Assembly: GCF_004765785.1 (NCBI RefSeq)
Contig: NZ_ML219768.1
Location: forward strand, 293,226 to 342,574
DNA length: 49,349 nt
Direction: 5' to 3'
Source of the DNA: Halorussus ruber
Lineage (GTDB): Archaea; Halobacteriota; Halobacteria; Halobacteriales; Haladaptataceae
A program made the translations under genes and the position numbers. Positions 24,187-32,209 of this stretch are shown piece after piece. Below the pieces are notes generated by a model. It made no database searches, was not told the origin of the DNA, and was given only the letters and a program-made list of their open reading frames with translations. The stretch's first letter is position 1. The number at the start of each line of letters is the position of its first letter.

Positions 24187-25392
24187 GTGATTAGCGTACT
24201 CCTCCTCGTCGGTCTCGCGGTCGCAGTCTTCGTGGGCTTCAATATCGGTGGCTCCTCTACCGGCGTCGCGTTCGGTCCCGCGGTCGGCAGCGGCGTCCTC
24301 TCGAAACTCGGCGCGGCCGGTCTGATGGCCGGGTTCGCGCTGTTGGGCGGGTGGACAGTCGGCCGGAACGTCGTGGCGACGATGGGCGGGAAAATCGTGC
24401 CCTCGGCGCTGTTCACGCTCCCCGCGAGCGTCGGCGTCCTGTTCTTCGTCGGGTTAGCCCTGCTGGTCTCGAACCTGTTCGGCGTGCCCGCCTCGACCTC
24501 CATGACCGCGGTCGGCGCAATCGCCGGACTCGGCGTCGCGGCGGGCGACATCGACTGGGGCGTGATGGGCCAAATCGTCTCGTGGTGGCTGGTCGCTCCA
24601 ATCGTCGCCTTCTGGGTCTGCGCGGTCATCGGGCGGTACCTCTATCCCTACCTCGACGTCTGGTTCCGCATCGACCGGTCCGAGGGACCGATGTTCGAGT
24701 ACAAACGTATGGCGTCGATTCCCTACCCGGCACCGAGCGCGACGACGAACCGCCGGGAGTTGATTAGCAGCGTCCTCGTGGTCGTCATCGGCTGTTACAT
24801 GGCGTTCTCGGCGGGCGCGAGCAACGTGGCGAACGCGGTGGCCCCGCTGGTGGGGAGCGGCGAGTTGGGCATCAATCAGGGTATCTTCCTCGCGGCGGGA
24901 GCCATCGCGCTCGGGGCGTTCACCATCGCGCGCCGGACGCTGGACACGGTGGGCAACGACTTGACTGACCTGCCCCTGCTGGCCGCGCTCATCGTCGAAG
25001 TCGTCTCGGCGTCGCTCATCACCTTCCTGTCGTACCTCGGGATTCCGGCCAGTCTCGCGGTCAGCGCGACGATGTGCATCATCGGCCTCGGGTGGGGCCG
25101 GGCGACTCGCGCGGTCAAAGTCCGCGACGCCGCGGCCGCCGCAGTCCGAGGAGACGGCGAGGAGGACGGCAAACCCAGAAGGGGCGAGTCGAAGATGTCG
25201 GTGGACGCATTGACGGCGGAACCCGAGGACGAGGTCCAGAAAATCGGCGAGGAGGACCCAGACGAACTCCAGACCAAGGACTTGTTCGACCCGGCTTCGA
25301 CGGGGCGGGTCATCATGCTCTGGATTCTGACCCCGAGCATCTCGGCGGTGGCGTCGTTCCTGCTGTTCGAGTTCTTCCCGATTTATCAGTAG
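24187..25392 (+). CDS. pitA: PiT-family inorganic phosphate transporter 2
   Basis: A 401-residue paralogue of the preceding gene. It shares GFNIGGSSTGVAFGPAVGSG, FGVPASTSMTAVGAI, AFSAGASNVANAVAPLVGSG and RRTLDTVGNDLTDLPL. It differs mainly in the hydrophilic loop before the last helix (~310-370), which is longer and mixed-charge here (DGEEDGKPRRGESK...VQKIGEEDPDELQT), a plausible site for regulatory differences. With its own copied promoter, the pair may respond differently to phosphate or have different affinities. The GTG start mirrors that of copy 1. Confidence 0.92.
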   Translation: MISVLLLVGLAVAVFVGFNIGGSSTGVAFGPAVGSGVLSKLGAAGLMAGFALLGGWTVGRNVVATMGGKIVPSALFTLPASVGVLFFVGLALLVSNLFGVPASTSMTAVGAIAGLGVAAGDIDWGVMGQIVSWWLVAPIVAFWVCAVIGRYLYPYLDVWFRIDRSEGPMFEYKRMASIPYPAPSATTNRRELISSVLVVVIGCYMAFSAGASNVANAVAPLVGSGELGINQGIFLAAGAIALGAFTIARRTLDTVGNDLTDLPLLAALIVEVVSASLITFLSYLGIPASLAVSATMCIIGLGWGRATRAVKVRDAAAAAVRGDGEEDGKPRRGESKMSVDALTAEPEDEVQKIGEEDPDELQTKDLFDPASTGRVIMLWILTPSISAVASFLLFEFFPIYQ

Positions 25393-25454
25393 CATCCGGG
25401 CGTCTCGGGGTGAAACAATAACTACTAACCATGTCGCGGCCGAACATCCGGGTG

Positions 25455-25844
25455 ATGCCTACCGTAGAATACCTCAACTACGAAGTGCTGGACGACCAGG
25501 GCTGGGACATGGACGACGACGACCTCTTCGAGCAGGCCGCCGACGCGGACCTCGGTGACGAGGACTACGGCAGCCTCGACGTCGCCGAAGGCGAGTACAT
25601 CCTCGAGGCCGCCGAGGCCCAGGGCTACGACTGGCCCTTCTCGTGCCGCGCCGGTGCCTGTGCGAACTGCGCCGCCATCGTCAAAGAGGGCGAAATCGAC
25701 ATGGACATGCAGCAGATCCTCAGCGACGAGGAGGTCGAGGACAAGAACGTCCGCCTGACCTGTATCGGTAGCGCGGCGACGGACGAGGTCAAAATCGTCT
25801 ACAACGCCAAGCACCTCGACTACCTCCAGAACCGCGTCATTTAA
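25455..25844 (+). CDS. fdx: Halobacterial 2Fe-2S ferredoxin
   Basis: The main haloarchaeal electron carrier, accepting electrons from 2-oxoacid:ferredoxin oxidoreductases. From ATG 25455 ([19 protein letters not shown]) the protein has 129 residues and matches the well-known halobacterial ferredoxin nearly throughout. The N-terminal acidic insertion (~residues 15-45, [15 protein letters not shown]) is the hyperacidic domain typical of halophiles. Cluster ligands are C64, C69 and C72 in [11 protein letters not shown] and C103 in RLTCIGSA. An upstream in-frame ATG at 25431 would add eight residues not found in the family. A T-rich stretch (GGATTTTTTGCG) at 25861-25872 could serve as terminator. 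Confidence 0.97.
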   Translation: MPTVEYLNYEVLDDQGWDMDDDDLFEQAADADLGDEDYGSLDVAEGEYILEAAEAQGYDWPFSCRAGACANCAAIVKEGEIDMDMQQILSDEEVEDKNVRLTCIGSAATDEVKIVYNAKHLDYLQNRVI

Positions 25845-25860
25845 GCGCGTTTCCGGGTTT

Positions 25861-25872
25861 TGGATTTTTTGC
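25861..25872 (+). terminator. T-rich putative terminator after ferredoxin
   Basis: TTGGATTTTTTGCG follows 17 bases after the ferredoxin stop. Archaeal transcription often ends at such T-runs without a hairpin. Confidence 0.4.
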
Positions 25873-25940
25873 GAGAGCGTCTTTGGGTACTCGTAGGAGT
25901 CGCTATCTTCGATTTTCATCGAATACTTTAGGCCGATAAG

Positions 25941-25956
25941 TAGTCTTATGTGACTA
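25941..25956 (+). promoter_or_regulatory. Candidate operator TAGTC-N6-GACTA before member B
   Basis: TAGTCTTATGTGACTA is a perfect five-base inverted repeat with a six-base spacer. It is centred ~27 bases before the ATG at 25976, where a TATA box would be expected. A further GACTA follows at 25961. Confidence 0.6.
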
Positions 25957-25975
25957 TACCGACTACTCGGTGGTG

Positions 25976-26500
25976 ATGGAAGGTGACGCAGGAGAGCGAA
26001 GGCCGAAATCTGAGGACAGCGACTCCGACGTCAACGACGATGGCTGGAATTGCGAACGAAGAGAACTCACCTATCAGGAAGCACGAGCAGTACTCGAATC
26101 ACAACAGACGATACTTGCAGACATCGACGAGAAAGCGATGCGGACGGTTCGGACGACTGTCCTCCTTATCGGCGCAATCGCATCGGCAGTGAAAGTAGCG
26201 AAAATCGAGTTTCACGGCGGTCTGGCGGTTGCCGGTTCCGTATTTCTATTCGGTTCACTCGCGTTTGGTTTGACCACATACGATGAAGCTGACCCCTATT
26301 TGGGGCCGAATCGAGCGTATTTGGAGCAGCTCGCCGCGAACGAATTTCAAGGGACGTGGAAAGAAGACCTGATAGAAGTGTATGGATACTGGATACAGGA
26401 GAACGGAAACGACATCGAATTCAACAGCGTTCTCCTTCGAGCCACACAGATTCTCCTCTTTGTCGGACTCGGGTTCCTCTCGTTATCGCTCGTTTTTTGA
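25976..26500 (+). CDS. Four-helix membrane protein, family member B
   Basis: Function unknown. From ATG 25976 the protein has 174 residues; two GTG codons six and three bases upstream are alternatives. A polar ~55-residue N-terminus precedes LADIDEKAMRTVRT, the motif shared with members A and C, then two membrane helices (~68-90, ~95-112), a soluble segment with YLEQLAANEF and EVYGYWIQENGNDI, and a C-terminal pair of helices (~150-174). It is the shortest member, lacking the long N-terminal tail of A. The palindrome TAGTC-N6-GACTA covers the expected promoter. GC content is lower than neighbouring core genes. Confidence 0.75.
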   Translation: MEGDAGERRPKSEDSDSDVNDDGWNCERRELTYQEARAVLESQQTILADIDEKAMRTVRTTVLLIGAIASAVKVAKIEFHGGLAVAGSVFLFGSLAFGLTTYDEADPYLGPNRAYLEQLAANEFQGTWKEDLIEVYGYWIQENGNDIEFNSVLLRATQILLFVGLGFLSLSLVF

Positions 26501-26584
26501 GAATTTCACCTGCCTACCAAGACGCTCGTGAGAAGTGACTGATTCACCACTACCTTTTTACGGCCAAATCATGAGATAGTCAAT

Positions 26585-26689
26585 ATGGAAGATAAGAGAC
26601 CGATTCACCCTGCCGAAAAAGGGCAACGTAGCAACAAGGGGTCGGCATTTCTCTCGCGCCTCCTCGGTCGCCGCGACGACTCCGAGTAG
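26585..26689 (+). CDS. Small basic protein (34 residues), leaderless
   Basis: No family recognised. The product starts MEDKRPIHPAEKGQRSNKG and ends with an amphipathic segment AFLSRLLGRRDDSE. A TATA-like CTTTTTAC lies 25-32 bases before the ATG, the canonical leaderless spacing. A half-site TAGTCAATAT overlaps the start. The oppositely oriented ORF at 26769-26885 also encodes a short polar peptide with an amphipathic C-terminal LxxFVKRLL, so the two may be distant relatives or functionally paired. Confidence 0.45.
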   Translation: MEDKRPIHPAEKGQRSNKGSAFLSRLLGRRDDSE

Positions 26690-26768
26690 CGCCAGCTATT
26701 TCTCCTCGATAAGCGCCTCTACAGAACCCTACTCTGAGGATTTCGAAGCTCGAAAAGGCCGAAAACGT

Positions 26769-26885
26769 TCAGTCGAGTAGTCGCTTTACGAACTGGTAAA
26801 GAGAGGGTCCAGCCCATTCGCTGACGCCGTTCGATTCCACGTGAGCGTCTTCCGTGTCGGGCGTCGGTTGTTCCGTCGCGGCCAT
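26769..26885 (-). CDS. Small acidic protein (38 residues), leaderless
   Basis: No family recognised. The product starts MAATEQPTPDTEDAHVESNG and ends GPSLYQFVKRLLD, an amphipathic helix. A TATA-like CTTATAATG (gene-strand sense) lies 27-35 bases before the ATG, so a leaderless transcript is likely. It converges with the small gene at 26585-26689, leaving ~80 bases between stops. Confidence 0.45.
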   Translation of the reverse strand: MAATEQPTPDTEDAHVESNGVSEWAGPSLYQFVKRLLD

Positions 26886-26951
26886 CAGTATCGGAAACGT
26901 TCTATCGCTATCATTATAAGTGTTTTACCGTCGCTCTGTCTTTCCAATCTT

Positions 26952-27599
26952 CTATTCTGAGACCCGACCACGAACGAAATCGTACAAGAGATACGTAGCT
27001 AACAGCACGACTAGTGGACAGCCGAAACGAGTCGGAAGGTCGAAACGAGCGATGGGACCGACGAACGCAGTTCCAACGAGGAGATACCCGAGACTGAAGA
27101 AGATACACATCTTGCAGTTGAACAATCGGGTGTGGTCTTTCTCGATTTCTGTTTCGTTGTTCGAGACCCAGTTAGGCACTTTCTGGTTGATGTCTCGTTT
27201 GGCGTCTGTGATGGTAGTCTCGTCGGAGAACTCGTCTTCGAGATACTGGACGCTCGGTCCGCTAGCAATTTCGGTCCGATGGTACGCGAGAACCGCGTAG
27301 AGGAATCCTGCCGCCAAGAAAAGAACACTCAAAACGACGTACTCGTTGATGAAAAAGCCGAACTCGACATTGGTCGAAGGACTGAGACTGCGTTTTGCCG
27401 CGACGAGAAACGCACCGGAGTACACGCTCAGAATCACGCCAAGGAGACGAATTAGATGGGCCGATTTCTCGTTCAAACCGCGTGATTGCTCTTTCTGTCG
27501 GTCGAGAACGTCCGTGTTTAGTTCGTGAAGAAAATCGACGATGTGCTGTTCCCTTTCGGCGGCATCAGTGTCATCGCTCCCCTGCCTGTTCGGCGGCAT
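26952..27599 (-). CDS. Four-helix membrane protein, family member C
   Basis: Function unknown. The 215-residue protein has a polar N-terminus, the shared pre-helix motif [16 protein letters not shown], two membrane helices (~55-75 and ~92-112), a ~50-residue soluble part ([14 protein letters not shown]..., [15 protein letters not shown]) and two closely spaced helices (~163-205) ending in a short basic tail (DFVRGRVSE). Compared with member B the first loop is longer and polar. The gene is preceded by the best example of the palindrome (TAGTCGATATAGACTA), seven bases before the ATG, exactly as for member A. Codon and base composition are AT-richer than the adjoining peptidase gene. Confidence 0.75.
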   Translation of the reverse strand: MPPNRQGSDDTDAAEREQHIVDFLHELNTDVLDRQKEQSRGLNEKSAHLIRLLGVILSVYSGAFLVAAKRSLSPSTNVEFGFFINEYVVLSVLFLAAGFLYAVLAYHRTEIASGPSVQYLEDEFSDETTITDAKRDINQKVPNWVSNNETEIEKDHTRLFNCKMCIFFSLGYLLVGTAFVGPIARFDLPTRFGCPLVVLLATYLLYDFVRGRVSE

Positions 27600-27606
27600 C
27601 CGTTGA

Positions 27607-27622
27607 TAGTCTATATCGACTA
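27607..27622 (-). promoter_or_regulatory. Candidate operator TAGTC-N6-GACTA before member C
   Basis: On the gene strand TAGTCGATATAGACTA, a perfect inverted repeat with the spacer GATATA. It ends seven bases before the ATG at 27599. Confidence 0.65.
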
Positions 27623-27724
27623 CAAGAGATTAAAAAGAGTTCGTTATCCAGAAATCCGGACTTCTCTCCTCCTACATTTATATACGAAGCCGGAACAAAC
27701 CTCGCTCACGGAGAACTACTCGCC

Positions 27725-28735
27725 GTGGCTACCCCCATCGACGCCTCGATACCCGACCTGCTCAGACTGCTCGTCGTCCCCGTCTTCGGCTGGGCCGCGT
27801 GGCGCGACGTGAAGACTCGGCGCGTGCCGAACCGGACGTGGTACCCCCTCGCCCTCCTCGCGGTCGTCCTGTTGGCGGTCGAGGGCTGGCAGGCGTGGAC
27901 CGGCACGCCCTACGAGACCCGCGCGTTCGCCATCCGAACCGCGGTCAGCCTCGGCTTCGTCGGGCCGCTGGTCGTCGCGTTCTGGTGGTTCCGGGCGTTC
28001 GGCGGCGCGGACGCGAAGGCCTTCCTCGTGGTCGCCGCGCTGTTTCCGACGTATCCGACCTACGAGGTCCTGAACTGGGTGGCTCCCCACCAGCAGACCG
28101 CAGTCGGCGTGTTCTCGCTGACCATCCTGACGAACACGGTGCTTCTGGGCGCGCTCTATCCGCTGGCCGTCCTGCTCCGGAACGCCGCCACCGGGCGGTT
28201 CTCCTCGGTGATGTTCGTCGGCAAGCCCGTCTCGTGGGACGCGGTACCCGACGAACACGGCCGTCTGCTGGAGACGCCCGAGGGCGTGACTCGGAACGGC
28301 GTGGACTTAGACGCCCTCCGGATGTACCTCCGGTGGCGCGGCCTGACGCTGGCCGAGTTGCGCAAGGAGGCCGACCACTTCCGAAACCCCGCGACGCTGC
28401 CCGCCGACCCGAATCCGCCGGGCGACGGCTCGACTAGTGTCGAGGAGACCCGCGCCGACGGCGGGCAACTCGACCGCCGAGAGACCGTCGGCGAGGCCGA
28501 CGCCCCCGAAAACGACCCGTGGGGCGCGGCGGCCTTCTTGGACGACATCGACCACGGGGCCTACGGCACGACGCCCGAGGGCTTGCGCGACGGACTGGAG
28601 GTCCTCGCTCGGGAGGACGAGGTCTGGGTCTCGCCCGGTATCCCGTTCATCGTTCCGCTGTTCGTCGGAACCGTCGTGGCGCTGACCTACGGGGACTTGC
28701 TGTTCGGCGCGATGGGACTAGTGGGGCTTGCGTGA
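27725..28735 (+). CDS. Type IV prepilin peptidase (A24 family, PibD-like)
   Basis: A24 peptidases cleave the class III signal peptides of archaellins and type IV pilins at the inner face of the membrane. The protein, 336 residues from GTG 27725, has the two catalytic aspartates of the family: D28 in [11 protein letters not shown] and D96 in FGGADAKAF (GGAD replacing the usual GxGD). About six to seven membrane helices are expected, with a large cytoplasmic loop (~190-305) that carries a Pro/Asp-rich stretch, longer than in minimal family members. GGAG ten bases before the GTG and a TATA-like TTTATATACG further upstream support this start; an in-frame extension to 27395 runs through the gene on the other strand and is not conserved. 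Confidence 0.85.
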   Translation: MATPIDASIPDLLRLLVVPVFGWAAWRDVKTRRVPNRTWYPLALLAVVLLAVEGWQAWTGTPYETRAFAIRTAVSLGFVGPLVVAFWWFRAFGGADAKAFLVVAALFPTYPTYEVLNWVAPHQQTAVGVFSLTILTNTVLLGALYPLAVLLRNAATGRFSSVMFVGKPVSWDAVPDEHGRLLETPEGVTRNGVDLDALRMYLRWRGLTLAELRKEADHFRNPATLPADPNPPGDGSTSVEETRADGGQLDRRETVGEADAPENDPWGAAAFLDDIDHGAYGTTPEGLRDGLEVLAREDEVWVSPGIPFIVPLFVGTVVALTYGDLLFGAMGLVGLA

Positions 28736-28813
28736 ATTGCAGATGATTCGTCTGCGGTGATTGTCGGCCCGCCGCCGCAGTCGAGAAGCCATCTTGGACC
28801 GAGACACCACTAT

Positions 28814-28859
28814 ACAATTGTTAAATAAATACAAGTTTTTGAGAACCATACACAATTGT
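28814..28859. repeat. Two copies of the palindrome ACAATTGT, 38 bases apart
   Basis: ACAATTGTT occurs at 28814-28822 and 28852-28860 in an AT-rich 60-base stretch between convergent genes. Function unknown; it may be part of a terminator or a cryptic promoter. Confidence 0.35.
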
Positions 28860-28921
28860 TTGTTACGTCCCTCGACTGGGCAATCAATCCCTACCGATGA
28901 AAAGAACCGAAGGAGAAGCGC

Positions 28922-29848
28922 CTACTCCTCTTCGCCCTCCGTTCCGGCCACCATCCCGCTCACGTTGCCGACGTTCATCGCCACCGCCAGCACGACCGCG
29001 ATGACGAAGACGATGAACGACGAGATGGCGTTCATCTTCGGTGCAGTCCCGTATTTTATCATCGAGAACATCGACGTGGTCAGCACGTCCATCGTGCCGC
29101 GGACGAAAAAGGCCCGGATGAAGTCCTCGAACGACCGAATCCACGCGAACAGGAAGCCCGCGCCGATGGCGGGCGCGACGATGGGCATCGTGATGTCGCG
29201 GAACACCGTCAGCGGGTCGGCCCCGAGGTCCCGCGCGGCCTCCTCTAAGGACTCGTCGAACGTGTAGAGGCGCGAGGTCACGAGGAGCAACACGAAGGGG
29301 TAGCCGTAGACGCTGTGCGTGAGGACGACGGTCCAGAACCCCGGCACGATTTGGATGCCGAACAGCTGGGGCAGGAGCGTCCGGAAGTAGATGAGCAACG
29401 CGATGCCCAGCACGACCCCCGGAATCACCATCGGCAGGATGCCGAAGGTCCGGTAGGTCTCCTTGAACGGGAAGGAGAACCGGGCCAGCGCGAAACTCGA
29501 CAGCACGCCGAGTACCGTGGCGATGCTCGCCGCGATAGTGGCGACTTGGACGCTGTGCCACAGCGAGGTCATGAGCGCGGCGTCGGCGAACGTCGCCCCG
29601 TAGTGGGCCAGCGTGAACCCCCGGAAGGGGAAGAACGTGCTGGCGTTCACCGCGAACGAGAGGATGATCATCACCGCGAGCGGAATCCACAGGAACACCA
29701 GCAGCGCGCCCGCGACGACGTAGAAACTCCTGCTGAGCAACCGCTCTTTGGTCTCGTGGTCGACGAGGCGGGTCCCCGTGCCGCGCTCGGTCACCGTCCC
29801 GGTTCCGGAGTCGGTCTCGTTGCCGGTTTCTGTCGCCATTTCAGACAC
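28922..29848 (-). CDS. potC: ABC transporter permease, PotC type
   Basis: Second permease of a spermidine/putrescine-type importer. The 308-residue protein has a Thr/Gly-rich hydrophilic N-terminus (~1-38), then six membrane helices. The ATPase-coupling (EAA) loop reads LEEAARDLGADPLTVFRDITMP, close to the canonical form. The start overlaps the end of potB by eight bases, so the two permeases are translationally coupled. Substrate is probably a polyamine or similar cation, but this branch of the family also includes thiamine, iron and 2-aminoethylphosphonate importers. It ends an operon potD-potB-potC on the minus strand. Confidence 0.88.
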   Translation of the reverse strand: MSEMATETGNETDSGTGTVTERGTGTRLVDHETKERLLSRSFYVVAGALLVFLWIPLAVMIILSFAVNASTFFPFRGFTLAHYGATFADAALMTSLWHSVQVATIAASIATVLGVLSSFALARFSFPFKETYRTFGILPMVIPGVVLGIALLIYFRTLLPQLFGIQIVPGFWTVVLTHSVYGYPFVLLLVTSRLYTFDESLEEAARDLGADPLTVFRDITMPIVAPAIGAGFLFAWIRSFEDFIRAFFVRGTMDVLTTSMFSMIKYGTAPKMNAISSFIVFVIAVVLAVAMNVGNVSGMVAGTEGEEE

Positions 29849-30776
29849 CTCCGAGGTCTTCGATGCTGACGTAGCGGAAGGCCACCGCGAACGCGACGAC
29901 GATGCTCAGGACGATGAACATCGACGCGGCACTTCCGTAGCCAATCGCGTAGAGCGAATTGATGCGCTCCTCGATGAGCTGGCCGATCATCAGGACCTTC
30001 CCCTGCCCGAGGAACCGAGGCGTGATGAACGCGCCCAGACTCGGCACGAACACGAACAGGCTCCCGCTGATGATGCCCGGCAGGACCAGCGGCAGGATGA
30101 TGTCCTTCAGCGCGGCTGTCCTCGACGCCCCGAGGTCCCGCGCGGCCTCGATGAGCGAGAAGTCGAGGCCGTCGAGGCTGGCGTACAGCGACAGCAGCAT
30201 GTACGGGAAGTAGGCGTGGGTCAACCCGATGATGATGGCCGGGACGCCGTAGTTGAACAGGCCGACCGGGCCGTTGACGACGCCGAGGCGCAACAGCGTG
30301 CTGTTGATGACGCCGCTCGGGCCGAACATCAGGAACCACGAGTAGGCCCGCACGAGGTACATCGTGAAGAACGGCAACAGCACGAGGAAGATGACGACTT
30401 TGAACGTCGTCCCGCCCTTGCGCGCCAGTAGGTACGCCAGCGGGAAGGCAAGCACCAGACACAGCACGGTCGTCACCGCCGCGATGAAGTACGACAGCGC
30501 CAGCGACTGGAAGAACGCGGTCTGCCAGAACGGTCCCTCTCCCGCGAACAACTGGTTGTAGTTCTCCACCGTCGGTTCCCAGATAATCTGGTAGGTGAAC
30601 GTATCGACGCTGGTGAAACTCACCGCGACCATGAACGTCAGGGGCGTGAGCAGCAGGAGGAACAACCAGATGAGCGCGGGTCCGGTCGTAATCCCCAGTC
30701 TGCTCGCCCGCGAGGTGAACGCGCCGACGAACCGCTCGCGCGCAGACCGACTGCGCTCGGACGTTTCGGTAGCCAC
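29841..30776 (-). CDS. potB: ABC transporter permease, PotB type
   Basis: First permease of the importer, 311 residues with six membrane helices after a ~25-residue basic/polar N-terminus. The ATPase-coupling loop is LIEAARDLGASRTAALKDIILP. It starts three bases after the potD stop and overlaps potC, so potD, potB and potC form one transcription unit. PotB and PotC normally form a heterodimeric channel with two PotA ATPases; here potA is encoded divergently from potD. Confidence 0.88.
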   Translation of the reverse strand: MATETSERSRSARERFVGAFTSRASRLGITTGPALIWLFLLLLTPLTFMVAVSFTSVDTFTYQIIWEPTVENYNQLFAGEGPFWQTAFFQSLALSYFIAAVTTVLCLVLAFPLAYLLARKGGTTFKVVIFLVLLPFFTMYLVRAYSWFLMFGPSGVINSTLLRLGVVNGPVGLFNYGVPAIIIGLTHAYFPYMLLSLYASLDGLDFSLIEAARDLGASRTAALKDIILPLVLPGIISGSLFVFVPSLGAFITPRFLGQGKVLMIGQLIEERINSLYAIGYGSAASMFIVLSIVVAFAVAFRYVSIEDLGGV

Positions 30777-30779
30777 GGC

Positions 30780-31928
30780 TTACGCGACCTTGATTTCTTC
30801 CCAAGCCTCTATCCACGAGCGCTCGTTCTCGACCGCTTTGAACGGGATGAAGCTCTCCAGTTTCGCGGGGTCAACCGACCCGTAGAGTTCGTTTTGCTCC
30901 TCGGTCAGGTGCTCTTGAGTCGCCGGATTGACGCTCGGCGAGTAGCCGACCTCCGCCAGCTTCGCGCCCCGTTGCGGCGAGATGTACTCGTTGATGACCT
31001 CCCACGCCTTCTGCTTGTTGTTGGAGGCCTTCGAGACGACGGCGGACTCGAACCACGCCAGCGCGCCCTCTTGGGGCACGGCCATCTCGGGCCAGTCGTC
31101 GCCGTTGTCCCACATCTCCACGATTTCGTTGCGGCCCGACTGGCCGACGAGGAAGTTGCCCTGTCGGAAGGACTTGATGTAGGTCGGGTCGGCGGCGATG
31201 TAGCCCTGAAGCAGGGGCTTTTGGTCTATCATCGTCTGCTTGACCTCCTGAATCTGGTCTTCCGACAGCGTCACGCGCTGGCCCTCGAAGGCGTCGCGCA
31301 TCCCGAGGTGGAGCGCCGCACCACTCATCGCCTTGAAGTGGTTGTCGTACATGATGATTTCGCCGCTGAGGTCCACCCCCTCGAACTCCTCGTTGAACAG
31401 GATTTCGTAGGTCGGTTCGTGTTCGGGAATCTCCCGCGAGTCGTAGGAGTAGCCGTACCAGCCGAACCGAATCGGGACGCCGTACATTTGCCCGTCGCTG
31501 GTGAACTGGTTGTCGGCGAACCCTTGGAACGTGTCGTAGATGTTGCTCTGGTGCGTGACCACGTCCTGGTTCACCGGGGCCAGCAGGTCGGCGTTCATCA
31601 TCTTCGGGACGTAGTTGTTGTTCGGGATAGCGATGTCGTACTGCTGGTACTGTCCCGCGTTCCACGACGAGAACATCTTGGCCGACGACGTGGACTTGGT
31701 GATTTTGAGGTTGACGCCGACCGTCTCCTGAATCGGATTGAGGAGTTCGGGGTCGCCGTACTCCTCCCACGTCAGGACGTTGAGCGTCGGGTTCTGTGCC
31801 GTGACCTCGCCGACGTAGCCCGACAGGCCGACGAGACTGGCCGCCCCCGCCGCGCCACCGGCCTTGAGGAAAGTACGACGAGAGTTTCCGCTCGTTTCGG
31901 TGCGACTGCCGTCCGCGTTTCGTGTCAT
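30780..31928 (-). CDS. potD: Substrate-binding protein of the Pot-type ABC transporter, Tat-exported
   Basis: Extracellular binding protein that delivers the substrate to PotBC. The 382-residue protein has a Tat signal: SRRTFLKAGGAAGAASLVG at residues 15-33 with the twin arginine at 16-17, as usual for haloarchaeal export of folded proteins. The mature part shows LNVLTWEEYGDPELLNPIQ, typical of the PotD/extracellular solute-binding class. No lipobox cysteine is visible after the signal. The ATG at 31928 is preceded by GGGGGACACC and, ~40 bases up, by a TATA-like TTTATGA. An in-frame extension to 32204 crosses the divergent promoter region and is rejected. Confidence 0.9.
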   Translation of the reverse strand: MTRNADGSRTETSGNSRRTFLKAGGAAGAASLVGLSGYVGEVTAQNPTLNVLTWEEYGDPELLNPIQETVGVNLKITKSTSSAKMFSSWNAGQYQQYDIAIPNNNYVPKMMNADLLAPVNQDVVTHQSNIYDTFQGFADNQFTSDGQMYGVPIRFGWYGYSYDSREIPEHEPTYEILFNEEFEGVDLSGEIIMYDNHFKAMSGAALHLGMRDAFEGQRVTLSEDQIQEVKQTMIDQKPLLQGYIAADPTYIKSFRQGNFLVGQSGRNEIVEMWDNGDDWPEMAVPQEGALAWFESAVVSKASNNKQKAWEVINEYISPQRGAKLAEVGYSPSVNPATQEHLTEEQNELYGSVDPAKLESFIPFKAVENERSWIEAWEEIKVA

Positions 31929-32181
31929 TTGGTGTCCCCCACCATACCGAGAGTCGAGATTATCAATCATAAACGTTCGTGTCGTTTGCCAGCTTCGCCC
32001 GGCGAAATTAGGAGAACGCGGCGCGTACGCTAACCCAGCCAAAACAGTCAATCCACCAACCTTTATCAGGCGGTCAGAAGAAGCGATTAGAGAAATTAAA
32101 GCATTTCTTAAAACAATTATAAAGTTGTCTCTAAGACAGTATTCTCGACCGGACCGCCCCGATTGAACGGCCCCATGCCGT

Positions 32182-32188
32182 TTTATAT
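32182..32188 (+). promoter_or_regulatory. TATA-like box of potA
   Basis: TTTATAT lies 22-28 bases before the potA ATG at 32210, fitting a leaderless transcript. With the potD TATA-like box at about 31968, the ~280-base divergent region controls both transcription units. Confidence 0.5.
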
Positions 32189-32209
32189 TGTGATACAGTA
32201 CCATGCGGT

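Noticed and set aside
27395-27724. N-terminal extension of the prepilin peptidase
   Set aside because: It overlaps the four-helix protein gene on the opposite strand, is rich in Arg/Ser without conservation, and a promoter and ribosome-binding-like site lie between it and GTG 27725.
28801-28860. CRISPR-like repeat pair
   Set aside because: Only two eight-base palindromes with one spacer; no array, no cas genes anywhere in the window.
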